This document shows, piece after piece, positions 1 through 8,136 of a stretch of DNA of 64,000 nt. The translations under genes were made by a program, and so were the position numbers. This DNA is from Salinimicrobium sp. TH3 (GTDB lineage Bacteria; Bacteroidota; Bacteroidia; Flavobacteriales; Flavobacteriaceae). Within the stretch, counting starts at the first letter, position 1; each line of letters opens with the position of its first letter. The stretch is taken from the NCBI RefSeq assembly GCF_026676115.1, contig NZ_JAPONB010000011.1, positions 57,040-121,039 of the forward strand, given 5' to 3'. Below the pieces are notes generated by a model that saw only the letters and a program-made list of their open reading frames with translations, was not told where the DNA came from and did no database searches.

Positions 1-785
1 CTATCTCCAACATTTCCTGTTACGAGACCGCTGGCCCAGGCAACAGTACATCCATTTATTACCGGTATGATTATAGCAAAAAGAGTAGTGAACCAGCCGC
101 TTTTTATAAAATCTGTCAATTTTCTTCCGCTAATGATACCCATATCCAGGAGAAAAATAGCCAGAAAGCCTTTAAAAATGTCATTAGTAAAAGGGGCTAT
201 TCCCTGAGCCTGACTTTCACTTGCTACAAAACCTATAATTAAACTTCCCAGGATCATCAGTACACTTCCGTTAGAAAATGAATGACCTATTAAACTGGAC
301 ATTTTAGGTGATGTATTATCTTTCTTTCCATACAGTGAAATAAGTGCCACGCCAACAATGATTGCAGGAGCTTCCATTAAAGCCATTAATGCCACCATAT
401 GGCCACTGTAAGAAATCTGCTGAATTTCCAGAAAGGAAACGGCGGTGACAAAGGTTACGGCACTAATTGAGCCATATGCGGCGGCGATGGCTCCAGAGTT
501 TTCTGTACTTAATTTTCTTCTAAGGAGGTAAAAAGTATAAATTGGTATAACGAGGGCTGTAATAACACCGAACAAAATTGTCCAAATGATTTCCATAGAG
601 AATTGACTATGTGCCAATTCCCGGCCTCCATTAAATCCTATTGAAAATAAAAGGTAAAGAGATATAAATTTCGATGAGCTTTTAGGAATCTCAAGATCAC
701 TTTTAAGCTGGACTGCCAGAATACCCATTACGAAGAAAAGTAAGGCTGGGCTTGTCAAATTTTCTATTAAAAGATTTAAATTCAT
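1..785 (-). CDS. SbtA-type sodium-dependent bicarbonate transporter family protein (3' end cut by window)
   Basis: The reading frame starts at ATG 785 and runs off the window edge, leaving 261 codons. It opens MNLNLLIENLTSPALLFFVMG and is strongly hydrophobic, with repeated membrane segments and the family phrase FSIGFNGGREL near residue 50. This matches the DUF897/SbtA family, whose cyanobacterial members take up bicarbonate with sodium in the inner membrane. A CbbR-like LysR gene lies divergently 1.4 kb upstream and a beta carbonic anhydrase 2.7 kb away, which supports an inorganic-carbon role. Transport itself is inferred from the family. The gene lies 43 bp downstream of the Sua5-type gene on the same strand and may be co-transcribed with it. 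Confidence 0.82.
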   Translation of the reverse strand, partial: MNLNLLIENLTSPALLFFVMGILAVQLKSDLEIPKSSSKFISLYLLFSIGFNGGRELAHSQFSMEIIWTILFGVITALVIPIYTFYLLRRKLSTENSGAIAAAYGSISAVTFVTAVSFLEIQQISYSGHMVALMALMEAPAIIVGVALISLYGKKDNTSPKMSSLIGHSFSNGSVLMILGSLIIGFVASESQAQGIAPFTNDIFKGFLAIFLLDMGIISGRKLTDFIKSGWFTTLFAIIIPVINGCTVAWASGLVTGNVGD

Positions 786-828
786 AAAAATTGCTGTTAT
801 AAGAGTTTAAGGTGCTGTTCCAGTTTTT

Positions 829-1782
829 TTAATCTTTAGCAGCTCTTCGAAGTTTATCGTTAATGGTTATTCCCAATCCTTTGTCAGGTAGCTGTTCAAA
901 AATAATTATGTCTAAATTCTTTTGATCCAGCCGATGCATTGCAGCATAGACATTTTTTGCAGCCACTTTTAAATCACCTGATTCTGATAAAATTTCCTGG
1001 TGGTCTAATGGTAAATCACCTAAAGGGTTTTGAAAAAGAAGAGCGCCAATTTTCTTTCCTTCAAAGAATTGCAGTGTAGTTTTTAAATTGTTTGTTAAAC
1101 AACTTTTGGTTTTAGGAGAATAATGTTTAGATAACATTCCCGGCGCTTTAGGTCTTTGATCCTCGTGAGTACAAAAATGAAGTTTGCCGGTGATTTTCTC
1201 AATTTCCTCTGCAGTTATAGCACCCTGCCTAAATATTATCGGGTTTTGGGATTTGTCAAATCCCACTATAGTCGATTCAATTCCCCTTTGACATTCCCCG
1301 CCATCTATAATAAGGTTCAGCTGATTCTTGAAGTACTTTAAAACATGATCAGGTTTTGTGGGACTAATAGATCCAAATGGATTTGCACTGGGCGCAGCTA
1401 AAGGAAACGGGAGTTTTTTCAGAAGTTCCAGGGTCAACCAGTGATCAGGAATTCTTACAGCTACAGTATCTAATCCTGCAGTAACTATAGAAGGTATAAT
1501 TTCCTTTTTCTTCAAAATTAGAGTTAAAGGACCCGGCCAGAAGGTATGTGCTAACCTATAAGCTACATCAGGAATATTCTTTGCTAATTTTTCTAGCTCG
1601 TCCACCGAGGCAATATGTACAATTAAAGGATTGTGAAGAGGCCTATTCTTTAAATCAAATATTTTTTTTACTGCAGCTTCACTTAATGCATTCCCGCCTA
1701 ATCCATAAACTGTTTCCGTAGGAATAGCTATAATTCCTCCATCTTTTAATTCGGAAATAGCAGTATCAATAATTTCACTCAT
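829..1782 (-). CDS. tsaC: L-threonylcarbamoyladenylate synthase, Sua5/YrdC/YwlC type
   Basis: 317 aa. The enzyme makes threonylcarbamoyl-AMP from threonine, bicarbonate and ATP for the t6A37 modification of ANN-decoding tRNAs in the cytoplasm. The YrdC domain is clear: PTETVYGLGG at residues 21-30, the nucleotide-binding KNRPLHNPL near 45-53, and a SANPFGSISPT segment. The length and the HYSPKTK linker indicate the longer Sua5 form with a C-terminal Sua5 domain rather than a bare TsaC. It sits between the hypothetical gene 6 bp upstream and the SbtA-like gene downstream, all on the minus strand. Bicarbonate is a substrate of this enzyme, so sitting beside a bicarbonate transporter may not be chance, but that is speculation. 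Confidence 0.93.
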   Translation of the reverse strand: MSEIIDTAISELKDGGIIAIPTETVYGLGGNALSEAAVKKIFDLKNRPLHNPLIVHIASVDELEKLAKNIPDVAYRLAHTFWPGPLTLILKKKEIIPSIVTAGLDTVAVRIPDHWLTLELLKKLPFPLAAPSANPFGSISPTKPDHVLKYFKNQLNLIIDGGECQRGIESTIVGFDKSQNPIIFRQGAITAEEIEKITGKLHFCTHEDQRPKAPGMLSKHYSPKTKSCLTNNLKTTLQFFEGKKIGALLFQNPLGDLPLDHQEILSESGDLKVAAKNVYAAMHRLDQKNLDIIIFEQLPDKGLGITINDKLRRAAKD

Positions 1783-1788
1783 CGAATT

Positions 1789-2079
1789 TTAAAGTTTCTC
1801 AGCCTGTTCTTCTGTTGAACAGGAAAGGATTATGGATGATTTAATACTTACAGTCGAACCTTCCCTTTCAGCCTTCTCCAAAAAAGAAATAATATGTTCC
1901 CTTGTCTCCCGTAGTTCGTCCAGTCTCACCCGTGAGCTCCTATCGGAACTCCCTATGCGAATTTTTGAACTGAAGTCTCTCTTGTTATGAAAGTGAATTT
2001 TGCTGCCAATCATGTTAAGCAAAATATCTCTTGCCTCTGCAGGACTAAAGGTTCCGTCAATCAACTTTAAATTTTTCAT
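1789..2079 (-). CDS. conserved-looking hypothetical protein, 96 aa
   Basis: I do not recognise this family. The start at 2079 (MKNLKLIDGTFS) is preferred to an ATG 69 bp upstream because the extra residues are low-complexity and basic. The protein is soluble, with alternating charge, a probable N-terminal helix (SPAEARDILLNMI) and a second helix around ETREHIISFLEKAE. It has no signal peptide or membrane segment. Its stop lies 6 bp before the Sua5 start, so the two are probably translated from one message. It is divergent from the LysR gene. Confidence 0.6.
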   Translation of the reverse strand: MKNLKLIDGTFSPAEARDILLNMIGSKIHFHNKRDFSSKIRIGSSDRSSRVRLDELRETREHIISFLEKAEREGSTVSIKSSIILSCSTEEQAEKL

Positions 2080-2158
2080 GATGTAGAAATTATAAGATTT
2101 TCCTGAATTAGTTTTAGAATCGACCAGGCGATTTTTTTTCCGGTGCAAATTTGAAACA

Positions 2159-2189
2159 TTGTATATATAACGGAAAATTTATATTTTTG
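2159..2189 (+). promoter_or_regulatory. Bacteroidetes-type promoter of the LysR gene
   Basis: TTG at 2159-2161, a 20-nt spacer, then TATTTTTG at 2182-2189, which fits the TAnnTTTG -7 element. The expected transcription start is near 2196, 16 nt before the ATG at 2212. The element is in the short intergenic region shared with the divergent operon. Confidence 0.55.
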
Positions 2190-2211
2190 ATAAAAAACAT
2201 AAGAACTTCTT

Positions 2212-3135
2212 ATGAATTATACTTTACATCAGCTAAAGATCTTTCTGGAGATTACCAGAACTCAAAGTATTACTAAGGCTTCTGCAGAACTACATCTCTC
2301 GCAACCGGCTGTATCCATGCAGCTTAAGAACTTTCAGGAACAATTCGATTTTCCACTGACAGAAGTTATAGGTAGAAAGATTTATATCACAGACTTTGGA
2401 AAGGAAATAGCTATGGCGGCTAAAAATATCCTGGAACAGACTGAAACAATAAGCGCAAAGAATGCTGCTTATAAAGGAGAACTTATTGGAAGGCTTACAG
2501 TTGCTGTTGTCTCTACCGGAAAATATGTAATGCCTCATTTTCTCTCCGGTTTTATGCGGAATCATTCAGCCGTAAATTTGTCTTTAGATGTTACGAATAA
2601 GGCTGCGGTTATAGAAAATCTGGAAAAAAATGAAATTGACTTTGCTTTGGTCTCTGTTCTTCCTGAACATTTACAGATCGAAAGAATTCAACTTATGGAA
2701 AACAAGTTATTTCTTGTAGGGGGAAGAGAACAGACTTTGGAAAACAAACATCACAGTAGAGATATTTTAAAAGAGATTCCCTTGATATATCGAGAAGCAG
2801 GATCTGGTACGAGACATGTCATGGAAAGTTTTATGAAGCAGTATAACCTTCCTGTATTAAAAAAAATGGAGTTAACTTCAAATGAGGCAGTTAAACAAGC
2901 AGTAATAGCAGGATTAGGCTATTCAATTATGCCGATCATAGGAATTAAAAATGAACTGAAAAACGGCGAGTTGGAAATCATACCTGTTGGAGGATTCCCT
3001 ATACGGTCAAATTGGCAAATTATATGGATGAAAGGCAAAAAGTTTTCACCTGCGGCTGCCTCCTATTTGGAATATCTAAAAAAAGAGCGGTTAAAAATAA
3101 TAAAGGACAAGTTCGACTGGTACGAGAAATATTAA
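2212..3135 (+). CDS. LysR-family transcriptional regulator, CbbR/RbcR/CmpR-like
   Basis: 307 aa. Residues 1-60 form the LysR winged helix: the start MNYTLHQLKIFLEI, then SITKASAELHLSQPAVSMQ as the recognition region. Residues 90-295 are the effector-binding domain. The N-terminus is close in style to CbbR, RbcR and CmpR, regulators of carbon fixation and bicarbonate uptake. Divergent transcription from the Sua5-sbtA-like group is the usual LysR arrangement, so those genes are the likely targets, sensing an inorganic-carbon-related metabolite. The family is certain; the target and effector are inferred. The start is set by the ATG 23 nt after a good -7 element. Confidence 0.9.
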   Translation: MNYTLHQLKIFLEITRTQSITKASAELHLSQPAVSMQLKNFQEQFDFPLTEVIGRKIYITDFGKEIAMAAKNILEQTETISAKNAAYKGELIGRLTVAVVSTGKYVMPHFLSGFMRNHSAVNLSLDVTNKAAVIENLEKNEIDFALVSVLPEHLQIERIQLMENKLFLVGGREQTLENKHHSRDILKEIPLIYREAGSGTRHVMESFMKQYNLPVLKKMELTSNEAVKQAVIAGLGYSIMPIIGIKNELKNGELEIIPVGGFPIRSNWQIIWMKGKKFSPAAASYLEYLKKERLKIIKDKFDWYEKY

Positions 3136-3492
3136 TAATAAACCTTAAAATGAGAGTGGAAAAAAAATAATTAATAGCTGTAATAAGTTATTGTTATAAC
3201 TACTGAATAGATCAAATTTTTCTTCTCCCCCTCTGCAAAATCAAAAATCTGGCAATAAGAGAAATGTAATATCCGGTGTCTTAAAAAAGGTAGTATCAAC
3301 AATCCTGCAGAGTTCGGGTGCGTGTTCTGGGAGTAGAGTTGGCCAGCGCCTGGCAGAATTATTATCTTTTACGGAGGGAAAGGTTCTGGCTTTTCTTTAT
3401 ACCTTGAGCTGAATACATGTCCCCGAAATCATTAAAAAAAGAACCGGCTCGAAGAGATCTTGAGCCGGTTGTAATCTGAGTGAAAAATTTTA
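3136..3492. other. intergenic, 357 bp, no gene
   Basis: Convergent region between the LysR gene and the carbonic anhydrase. I see no credible reading frame. It holds a short GCCAGCGCCTGGC palindrome near 3341-3353 and the carbonic anhydrase terminator at 3442-3470. Confidence 0.5.
3442..3470 (-). terminator. intrinsic terminator of the carbonic anhydrase gene
   Basis: Perfect 9-bp stem AACCGGCTC/GAGCCGGTT with an 11-nt loop. On the minus strand it is followed by seven T residues (A-run 3434-3440). It lies 23 bp beyond the stop codon. Confidence 0.8.
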
Positions 3493-4260
3493 TTATTCCA
3501 GCCACTCTACAGCTCCGGTATCCACATTATAATAGGCCCCTACTATATTAATTTCTCCATTTTCTGCCATTTCTGCAATTATAGGACTGTCAGTCTTGAT
3601 TTTGTCGATTGTATGTTTTACGTTATTTTTAATAACTGCATTCAGATATTCTTCGTTCTTAATAGTTCTCTGATCTTCAGCGAAATTATTTGTCATTTCG
3701 ATAGCGGGATCAATGTGGGCAAGCATTGCAGTAATATTTCCCAGTTCCACGTTTTCTATAGCAGATTTTATGGCACCACAACTTTCATGTCCCATAACCA
3801 CAATGACCTTTGATCCTGCAACCTTGGTGGCAAATTCCATACTTCCCAACATTTCTTCATCTGCAAAGTTACCTGCAATACGACCCACAAAAAGATCTCC
3901 CAGTCCCTGGTCAAAGATTTCTTCAACAGGTACTCTGCTGTCTATACAGGATAATACCATTGCCTTTGGATACTGAGCGCCGGCTGTGGCCTCAATTCTC
4001 GCCTGACGATTTCTCGGGGTGAGGCTGTCTTTTATAAATCTTTTGTTACCTCCCTTGAATTCGGCGACGACATCTGCAGGCATAAGGGCATCACGTTCCT
4101 GTTGGGTTAAAGTGACATCAGCATCCCATTCTGCTCTTTGATTTGTCATCTCCATGTCTTCAGTCCCAGTGACGGGCTCATTCCTTTCTTCAGCCTCCCC
4201 ACATGATGCCAGGATTAGGGAAACACCTAAAATCGTACTTAAATAATTTAATTTTTTCAT
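3493..4260 (-). CDS. beta-class carbonic anhydrase, predicted lipoprotein
   Basis: 255 aa. Interconverts CO2 and bicarbonate with zinc. Visible ligands are Cys105 in CIDSRVP, His158 and Cys161 in GHESCGA, with the Asp107/Arg109 dyad intact. The N-terminus MKKLNYLSTILGVSLILASC is a type II signal peptide with lipobox LASC (Cys20), so the mature enzyme should be lipid-anchored outside the cytoplasm. An acidic linker of about 40 residues follows. Most beta enzymes are cytoplasmic, so this location is notable. With the SbtA-like transporter 2.7 kb away it could supply bicarbonate for uptake; that coupling is inferred. A clear terminator follows. Confidence 0.93.
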   Translation of the reverse strand: MKKLNYLSTILGVSLILASCGEAEERNEPVTGTEDMEMTNQRAEWDADVTLTQQERDALMPADVVAEFKGGNKRFIKDSLTPRNRQARIEATAGAQYPKAMVLSCIDSRVPVEEIFDQGLGDLFVGRIAGNFADEEMLGSMEFATKVAGSKVIVVMGHESCGAIKSAIENVELGNITAMLAHIDPAIEMTNNFAEDQRTIKNEEYLNAVIKNNVKHTIDKIKTDSPIIAEMAENGEINIVGAYYNVDTGAVEWLE

Positions 4261-4394
4261 TGTTCTCTTTATTTGGTTTGTTGTTGTTTAATAATTTAAA
4301 GAATTGTGTATAGAAATTTATTTCTTGTTAAACTTATTCATATTTTAACCCACAGATGTTTAATCAGTCCTCTGACATTGATTAAATTCCTCTT

Positions 4395-4865
4395 TTAATC
4401 CAGAGATTTTTCCTTTATTTTTAAAAAGTTGAGATAATTTTCTTCATTTTTAAAGTACGCAACTTCCCTCTGCTCACCAGTAAGAACAATAAATGCAGTA
4501 GCTTTATCTACTTCCTCTGAGGTCATGGGATCAATAGCAATACGAACATCTTCATCTTGTGGGATACGCTCTACGCACATTTCACAGCAACCGTAATACA
4601 TCCTTCCATCATAGGGAACTTCCAGCTGCAGCCTCCCCATGTATGCATTGTTTACCATGCACACCTCATTATTAGGTACTTGATCCCATAGCTTATATTT
4701 TGCCCCTGTATTGGCTGACTTTAATACTTTGTTATTTCCCTGCTCTGTGGGTGTATTACCATGAGAAATTGCAGTCTCATGGCCTTCGGCTGATTTTCTC
4801 TCAACTCTCTCTTCACACGCGGTAATGAGCGTAAAACCAAATAGGAATATTACTTTTTTTAGCAT
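4395..4865 (-). CDS. small cysteine-rich lipoprotein, TRASH-like
   Basis: 156 aa from the ATG at 4865, chosen because MLKKVIFLFGFTLITAC begins a lipoprotein signal with lipobox ITAC (Cys17); an upstream in-frame start would bury it. The mature part has Cys69 (EVCMVNNAYMG) and the cluster YYGCCEMC with Cys93, Cys94 and Cys97. This resembles the TRASH/YHS-type treble-clef metal sites found in heavy-metal sensing or trafficking proteins. A C-terminal part with DPMTSEEVDKATAFIVL follows. The predicted role is extracytoplasmic metal (copper or zinc) binding, and this is uncertain. It lies 134 bp upstream of the carbonic anhydrase on the same strand. Confidence 0.65.
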   Translation of the reverse strand: MLKKVIFLFGFTLITACEERVERKSAEGHETAISHGNTPTEQGNNKVLKSANTGAKYKLWDQVPNNEVCMVNNAYMGRLQLEVPYDGRMYYGCCEMCVERIPQDEDVRIAIDPMTSEEVDKATAFIVLTGEQREVAYFKNEENYLNFLKIKEKSLD

Positions 4866-5169
4866 TTTCACAATTATCTTTAAACTTCCACCTTCCGGGA
4901 AATTAGGACTAGTTCTATGATTTATGGTCTGCAAAACTAAGGGAACAGACATAATAATTCAACCACGACATAACTGAAAAAACTTATGAGAATGATAAGA
5001 GAAATTTAGGATGAAAATGAGCATCCAATGAAATGGACAACCTTATTTGTTCTAATTTTATAAAAATCAACCTTAAGGATTAATAACACCGCACAGGAAG
5101 TGTAGAGTAGTTCAAAGATTGCAGATAAAACCAACCTTTTCAGAAATTAGAAACGCTAAAAACGAAAAT

Positions 5170-5424
5170 ATGAAATGTCCGAATGATAGTACAACCTTAG
5201 TAATGACTGATCGTAACGGTGTAGAAATTGATTACTGCCCAGAATGTCGGGGGGTCTGGCTGGACAGGGGAGAATTGGATAAGATCATCGAACGATCCTC
5301 AGCTACTGTACAGGGAAACCAGGCTTCACAACCCCGAAATGATAGATATTCGAGCACGGGAGAATATAAGAATCAAAAACATCGAAAAAAAGATTCTTTT
5401 CTTGGGGATCTATTTGATTTTTAA
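5170..5424 (+). CDS. zf-TFIIB-type zinc ribbon protein
   Basis: 84 aa from ATG 5170; upstream in-frame starts are non-ATG and add unrelated sequence. It opens MKCPNDSTTLVMTDRNGVEIDYCPECRGVWLDRGEL in pattern, matching the bacterial zf-TFIIB family (CP..C, ID.CP.C.G.WLD.GEL). Cys3, Cys23 and Cys26 are present, but the usual fourth ligand after Cys3 is Asp6, as I believe is common in flavobacterial members. The C-terminal half is basic and low in complexity. Function unknown for the family; probably nucleic-acid or protein binding. Confidence 0.75.
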   Translation: MKCPNDSTTLVMTDRNGVEIDYCPECRGVWLDRGELDKIIERSSATVQGNQASQPRNDRYSSTGEYKNQKHRKKDSFLGDLFDF

Positions 5425-5550
5425 AACTCATTTTAGGTAGTCGTCAAGAAGTTGACATTTCTATAAGAAACCTTGTTGGTCAATTTTTTGAAATCATCTG
5501 CAATAAAATTTTTGGATGCCGTTGAGAAAAATATCTACTTTTGGGGCATT

Positions 5551-5556
5551 AGGAGG
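5551..5556 (+). promoter_or_regulatory. unusually strong Shine-Dalgarno, AGGAGG
   Basis: AGGAGG lies 7 nt before the ATG at 5564. Consensus Shine-Dalgarno sequences are rare in this phylum and in this window, so it supports the start choice and is worth noting. Confidence 0.6.
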
Positions 5557-5563
5557 ATAGAAG

Positions 5564-6022
5564 ATGGTGGAGATTATTAATGGAATGCTGTGGAGCATTT
5601 CTCCTTTTGGAGAGGCCAAGGTGGGTATACCCTATGCTATATTAAACGGTGTTAATCCTATTTTAGCCTTTCTTTTTTGTTTTATTGCAAATGTGCTCGT
5701 ATTTCCGGTAATGCACTTTTTCCTGCACTTTATTAATAAGCATTTGCTAGGCTGGAGGTTGTATAAAATTGGAGCTATAAAAATAGCTAAAAGAGCAAAA
5801 AAGGGTGCCGGCAAGAATGTTCTGAAATATGGCTTTTGGGGATTGTTGATCTTTGTAATGGTACCCATACCCGGCACCGGCGTTTATGCAGGTACTATTG
5901 CAGCCTATCTCTTCAGAATTCCAAAGGGTCGGGCTTTTGCTGCAAATTCTATTGGTATATTTTTCTCCTGTGTTATTGTATGGGTTGCGACGATAGCGGC
6001 TTCTGGAGAATTGGTACTTTAA
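5564..6022 (+). CDS. small multidrug-export family membrane protein (COG2426-like)
   Basis: 152 aa integral membrane protein with about four hydrophobic segments. The segment VPIPGTGVYAGTIAAYLF and the N-terminal SPFGEAKVGIPYAIL match the 'putative small multi-drug export' family, PF06695. No substrate is established for the family, and the export name is historical. The start is fixed by AGGAGG 7 nt upstream. It is an isolated gene. Confidence 0.75.
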   Translation: MVEIINGMLWSISPFGEAKVGIPYAILNGVNPILAFLFCFIANVLVFPVMHFFLHFINKHLLGWRLYKIGAIKIAKRAKKGAGKNVLKYGFWGLLIFVMVPIPGTGVYAGTIAAYLFRIPKGRAFAANSIGIFFSCVIVWVATIAASGELVL

Positions 6023-6186
6023 TTATATGTTCTGTTTCAACAGATTTATTATATCATATCTAAAGGTCATTTATTAACTATAGGGAATCGTATGTATATT
6101 TGAGAAATTATCACACAACGCTTTAAGTAACAGAATTTTGGGCTAATATTGTATAATTTATAATTTGAAAGGCGTTAAATTATTCA

Positions 6187-6219
6187 GGGGATGTAGAGTT
6201 GTGACTTCATCCCCTTTTT
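6187..6219 (+). terminator. terminator-like hairpin
   Basis: GGGGATG (6187-6193) pairs with CATCCCC (6208-6214), followed by TTTTT. It is 165 nt past the membrane protein gene, so it may end either that message or an independent short transcript. Confidence 0.6.
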
Positions 6220-6394
6220 CAAATATCCAACTAATTTATTGTCAATGTGTTGCGGATTAACTCTGTAGCCTTGACAAGATGTTTTTCCTTTGAGTCCCCG
6301 TCTGAAAATACAAAGTCCGCCCCGCCTGTCCGCGTTGCGTTTTTTCATTTTCCTACGAAGCTTCAGGCAAGCCTGGCTTCTCCGTAAAACGAAA

Positions 6395-6422
6395 AAAGTC
6401 CCCAGCTTTCGCTGCGGACTTT
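6395..6422 (-). terminator. intrinsic terminator of tRNA-Arg
   Basis: On the minus strand AAAGTCC-G-CAGC, GAAA tetraloop, GCTG-G-GGACTTT, then a T-run. It starts 10 nt after the tRNA 3' end. Confidence 0.8.
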
Positions 6423-6432
6423 CTACTTTAAG

Positions 6433-6506
6433 TGACCTCGACAGGATTCAAACCTGTAACCTTCTGAGCCGTAATCAGATGCGCTATTCAGTTGCGCCAC
6501 GAGGCC
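6433..6506 (-). tRNA. tRNA-Arg (ACG)
   Basis: 74-nt cloverleaf read on the minus strand: acceptor GGCCTCG with CGAGGTC (one G-U pair), anticodon stem TCTGA/TCAGA enclosing loop TTACGGC (anticodon ACG), T arm ACAGG/CCTGT with TTTGAAT. The discriminator is A and CCA is not encoded. A TATATTTG promoter element sits 13 nt upstream and a strong terminator downstream, so it is a single-gene transcript. Confidence 0.93.
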
Positions 6507-6518
6507 TTTTTGCGGGTG

Positions 6519-6526
6519 CAAATATA
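6519..6526 (-). promoter_or_regulatory. -7 element of the tRNA-Arg promoter
   Basis: TATATTTG on the minus strand, ending 13 nt before the mature tRNA 5' end. No clear -33 TTG is seen at the expected spacing. Confidence 0.5.
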
Positions 6527-6707
6527 GGCCATTTTATAAAAAACGAAAAGATTTTTGACTTAAATAAATTATTTTTCCTCTTGGCCATGATTTTCTCTTC
6601 ACCGGTGTGGAATTTTAGTTCTTCTTTGTGAGGGGAATAACTCATTTATCCGGAAATTTTTTTTGTTTAAAATTTAAAAATTGGATGTTACTTGCTGCTT
6701 CCTCACC

Positions 6708-6737
6708 TTGCATAGAACCCTGCAAGTACTATATTTG
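6708..6737 (+). promoter_or_regulatory. Bacteroidetes-type promoter overlapping the symporter start region
   Basis: TTG at 6708-6710, exactly 19 nt, then TATATTTG at 6730-6737. The predicted transcription start (6742-6745) coincides with the ATG at 6742, implying a leaderless or nearly leaderless message. Confidence 0.55.
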
Positions 6738-6741
6738 CTTT

Positions 6742-8136
6742 ATGGCTGAACTAGATGAGTTTGTAGCTGAATTTGCCTCCTTCGTTTGGGGCCTTCCGCT
6801 TTTAATTTTACTTACAGGAGGTGGATTATATCTACTTATACTTTCCAGATTTCTTCCTTTTCGATATTTACGACATTCCATAGAAGTGCTGCGGGGAAAA
6901 TATGACGACCCCAATGATCCAGGGGAAATCAATCACTTTAAAGCACTTTCTACTGCTTTATCTTCTACCATAGGCATGGGGAACATAGCCGGTGTTGCAG
7001 TGGCGATTGCTATTGGAGGTCCCGGTGCGATGTTCTGGTTATGGATAAGTGCTATTATTGGAATGGCCACAAAATTCTTCACCAATACCCTGGCGGTCAT
7101 GTACCGTGGGAAAGATTCTGAAGGGAAACTACAGGGTGGTCCTATGTATTTCATTACCGAAGGTCTTGGAAAGAAATGGTGGATCATGGCAGCCTTTTTT
7201 AGTGTTGCCGGTCTTGTAGGAGCGCTACCGGTGTTTAATGTAAATCAACTCACGCAGGCCATCAATTATATTCTCCTAACTCCAAATGGGGTGGAGGTGA
7301 CTTTTACTTCCAATTTGATCATTGGGATCATCCTGGCGATAATTACGGCAGTGGTGATCTATGGAGGACTGGCCCGCATAAGTAATACGGTTTCCAAAAT
7401 GGTCCCGGTTATGGTTGCGCTTTATTTTGTTTCTGTTCTTATAATTCTTATTGTAAATTTTGAGCAGGTACCTTATTATTTCGGTCTTATTTTTACAGAT
7501 GCTTTTGCAGCAGAAAACTACGCCGGAGAGCCATTTTTAGGAGGTATGTTGGGAGGACTCATTATTCTGGGTATTCGCCGTGGGGCTTTCTCCAATGAGG
7601 CGGGAATAGGGACCGCTCCCATGGCACACGGGGCAGCTAAAACGGCCGAGCCTGTACGGGAAGGTCTTGTGGCAATGTTGGGTCCGGCCATTGATACTCT
7701 TATTGTTTGTTCCTTAACGGGAATGGCCATCCTTGTCACCGGGGTGTGGCAAACGCATGATGTGAATGGGGTGAGTTTAACCGCTGCTGCTTTTAATGAT
7801 TCGATCCCGGTCTATGGAAATTACTTACTTTTGGTGTGCATCGCCATCTTTAGTATTTCCTCTTTGTTCTCGTATTCTTACTACGGAAGCAAATGTCTTT
7901 CCTTCCTTATTGGAGCTAAGAATAAGCATTATTACAACTATTTTTATATTCTGAGTATACTTCTGGGGGCGACCACGTCTTTAAGCTTAATGATCAATCT
8001 TATCGACGGATTCTTCGCTTTAATGGCAATTCCAACCATGACTGCGACTCTTATTATGGCGCCCAGAGTGCTGAAGGAAGCAAAAAGATACTTCTTAAAC
8101 CTGAAGGCTTCTTCTAATCCTGTTAACCAAAAGTAA
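6742..8136 (+). CDS. alanine/glycine:sodium (or proton) symporter, AGCS family
   Basis: 464 aa inner-membrane transporter with about ten hydrophobic segments. Family signatures are STIGMGNIAGVAVAI in the first third and GRRGAFSNEAGIGTAPMAHGA-like sequence (IRRGAFSNEAGIG) near the middle. It imports small neutral amino acids with a cation. The start MAELDEFVAEF matches the usual AGCS N-terminus (short acidic helix before FVWGLPLLILL); an upstream in-frame start would add 38 poorly fitting residues. A good promoter ends 4 nt before this ATG. The 3' end overlaps the convergent oxidoreductase gene by 14 bp. Confidence 0.92.
   Translation: MAELDEFVAEFASFVWGLPLLILLTGGGLYLLILSRFLPFRYLRHSIEVLRGKYDDPNDPGEINHFKALSTALSSTIGMGNIAGVAVAIAIGGPGAMFWLWISAIIGMATKFFTNTLAVMYRGKDSEGKLQGGPMYFITEGLGKKWWIMAAFFSVAGLVGALPVFNVNQLTQAINYILLTPNGVEVTFTSNLIIGIILAIITAVVIYGGLARISNTVSKMVPVMVALYFVSVLIILIVNFEQVPYYFGLIFTDAFAAENYAGEPFLGGMLGGLIILGIRRGAFSNEAGIGTAPMAHGAAKTAEPVREGLVAMLGPAIDTLIVCSLTGMAILVTGVWQTHDVNGVSLTAAAFNDSIPVYGNYLLLVCIAIFSISSLFSYSYYGSKCLSFLIGAKNKHYYNYFYILSILLGATTSLSLMINLIDGFFALMAIPTMTATLIMAPRVLKEAKRYFLNLKASSNPVNQK

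Larger units (their letters stand above)
6023..6432. other. intergenic, 410 bp: orphan -7 element, two hairpins, tRNA trailer
   Basis: No protein gene is evident. A TATATTTG element at 6095-6102 is followed 85 nt later by a terminator-like hairpin (6187-6219), so a short RNA is possible. The right end holds the terminator of tRNA-Arg and a second imperfect hairpin around GAAGCTTCAGGC/GCCTGGCTTC. Confidence 0.4.

Noticed and set aside
6290..6631. Plus-strand open frame across the tRNA-Arg gene
   Set aside because: It reads through the antisense of a clear tRNA and its terminator; no start signal or protein similarity.
6693..6707. Possible GG...GC sigma-54 element near the symporter gene
   Set aside because: GG to GC spacing is 9, not 10, and a perfect housekeeping-type promoter exists right there.
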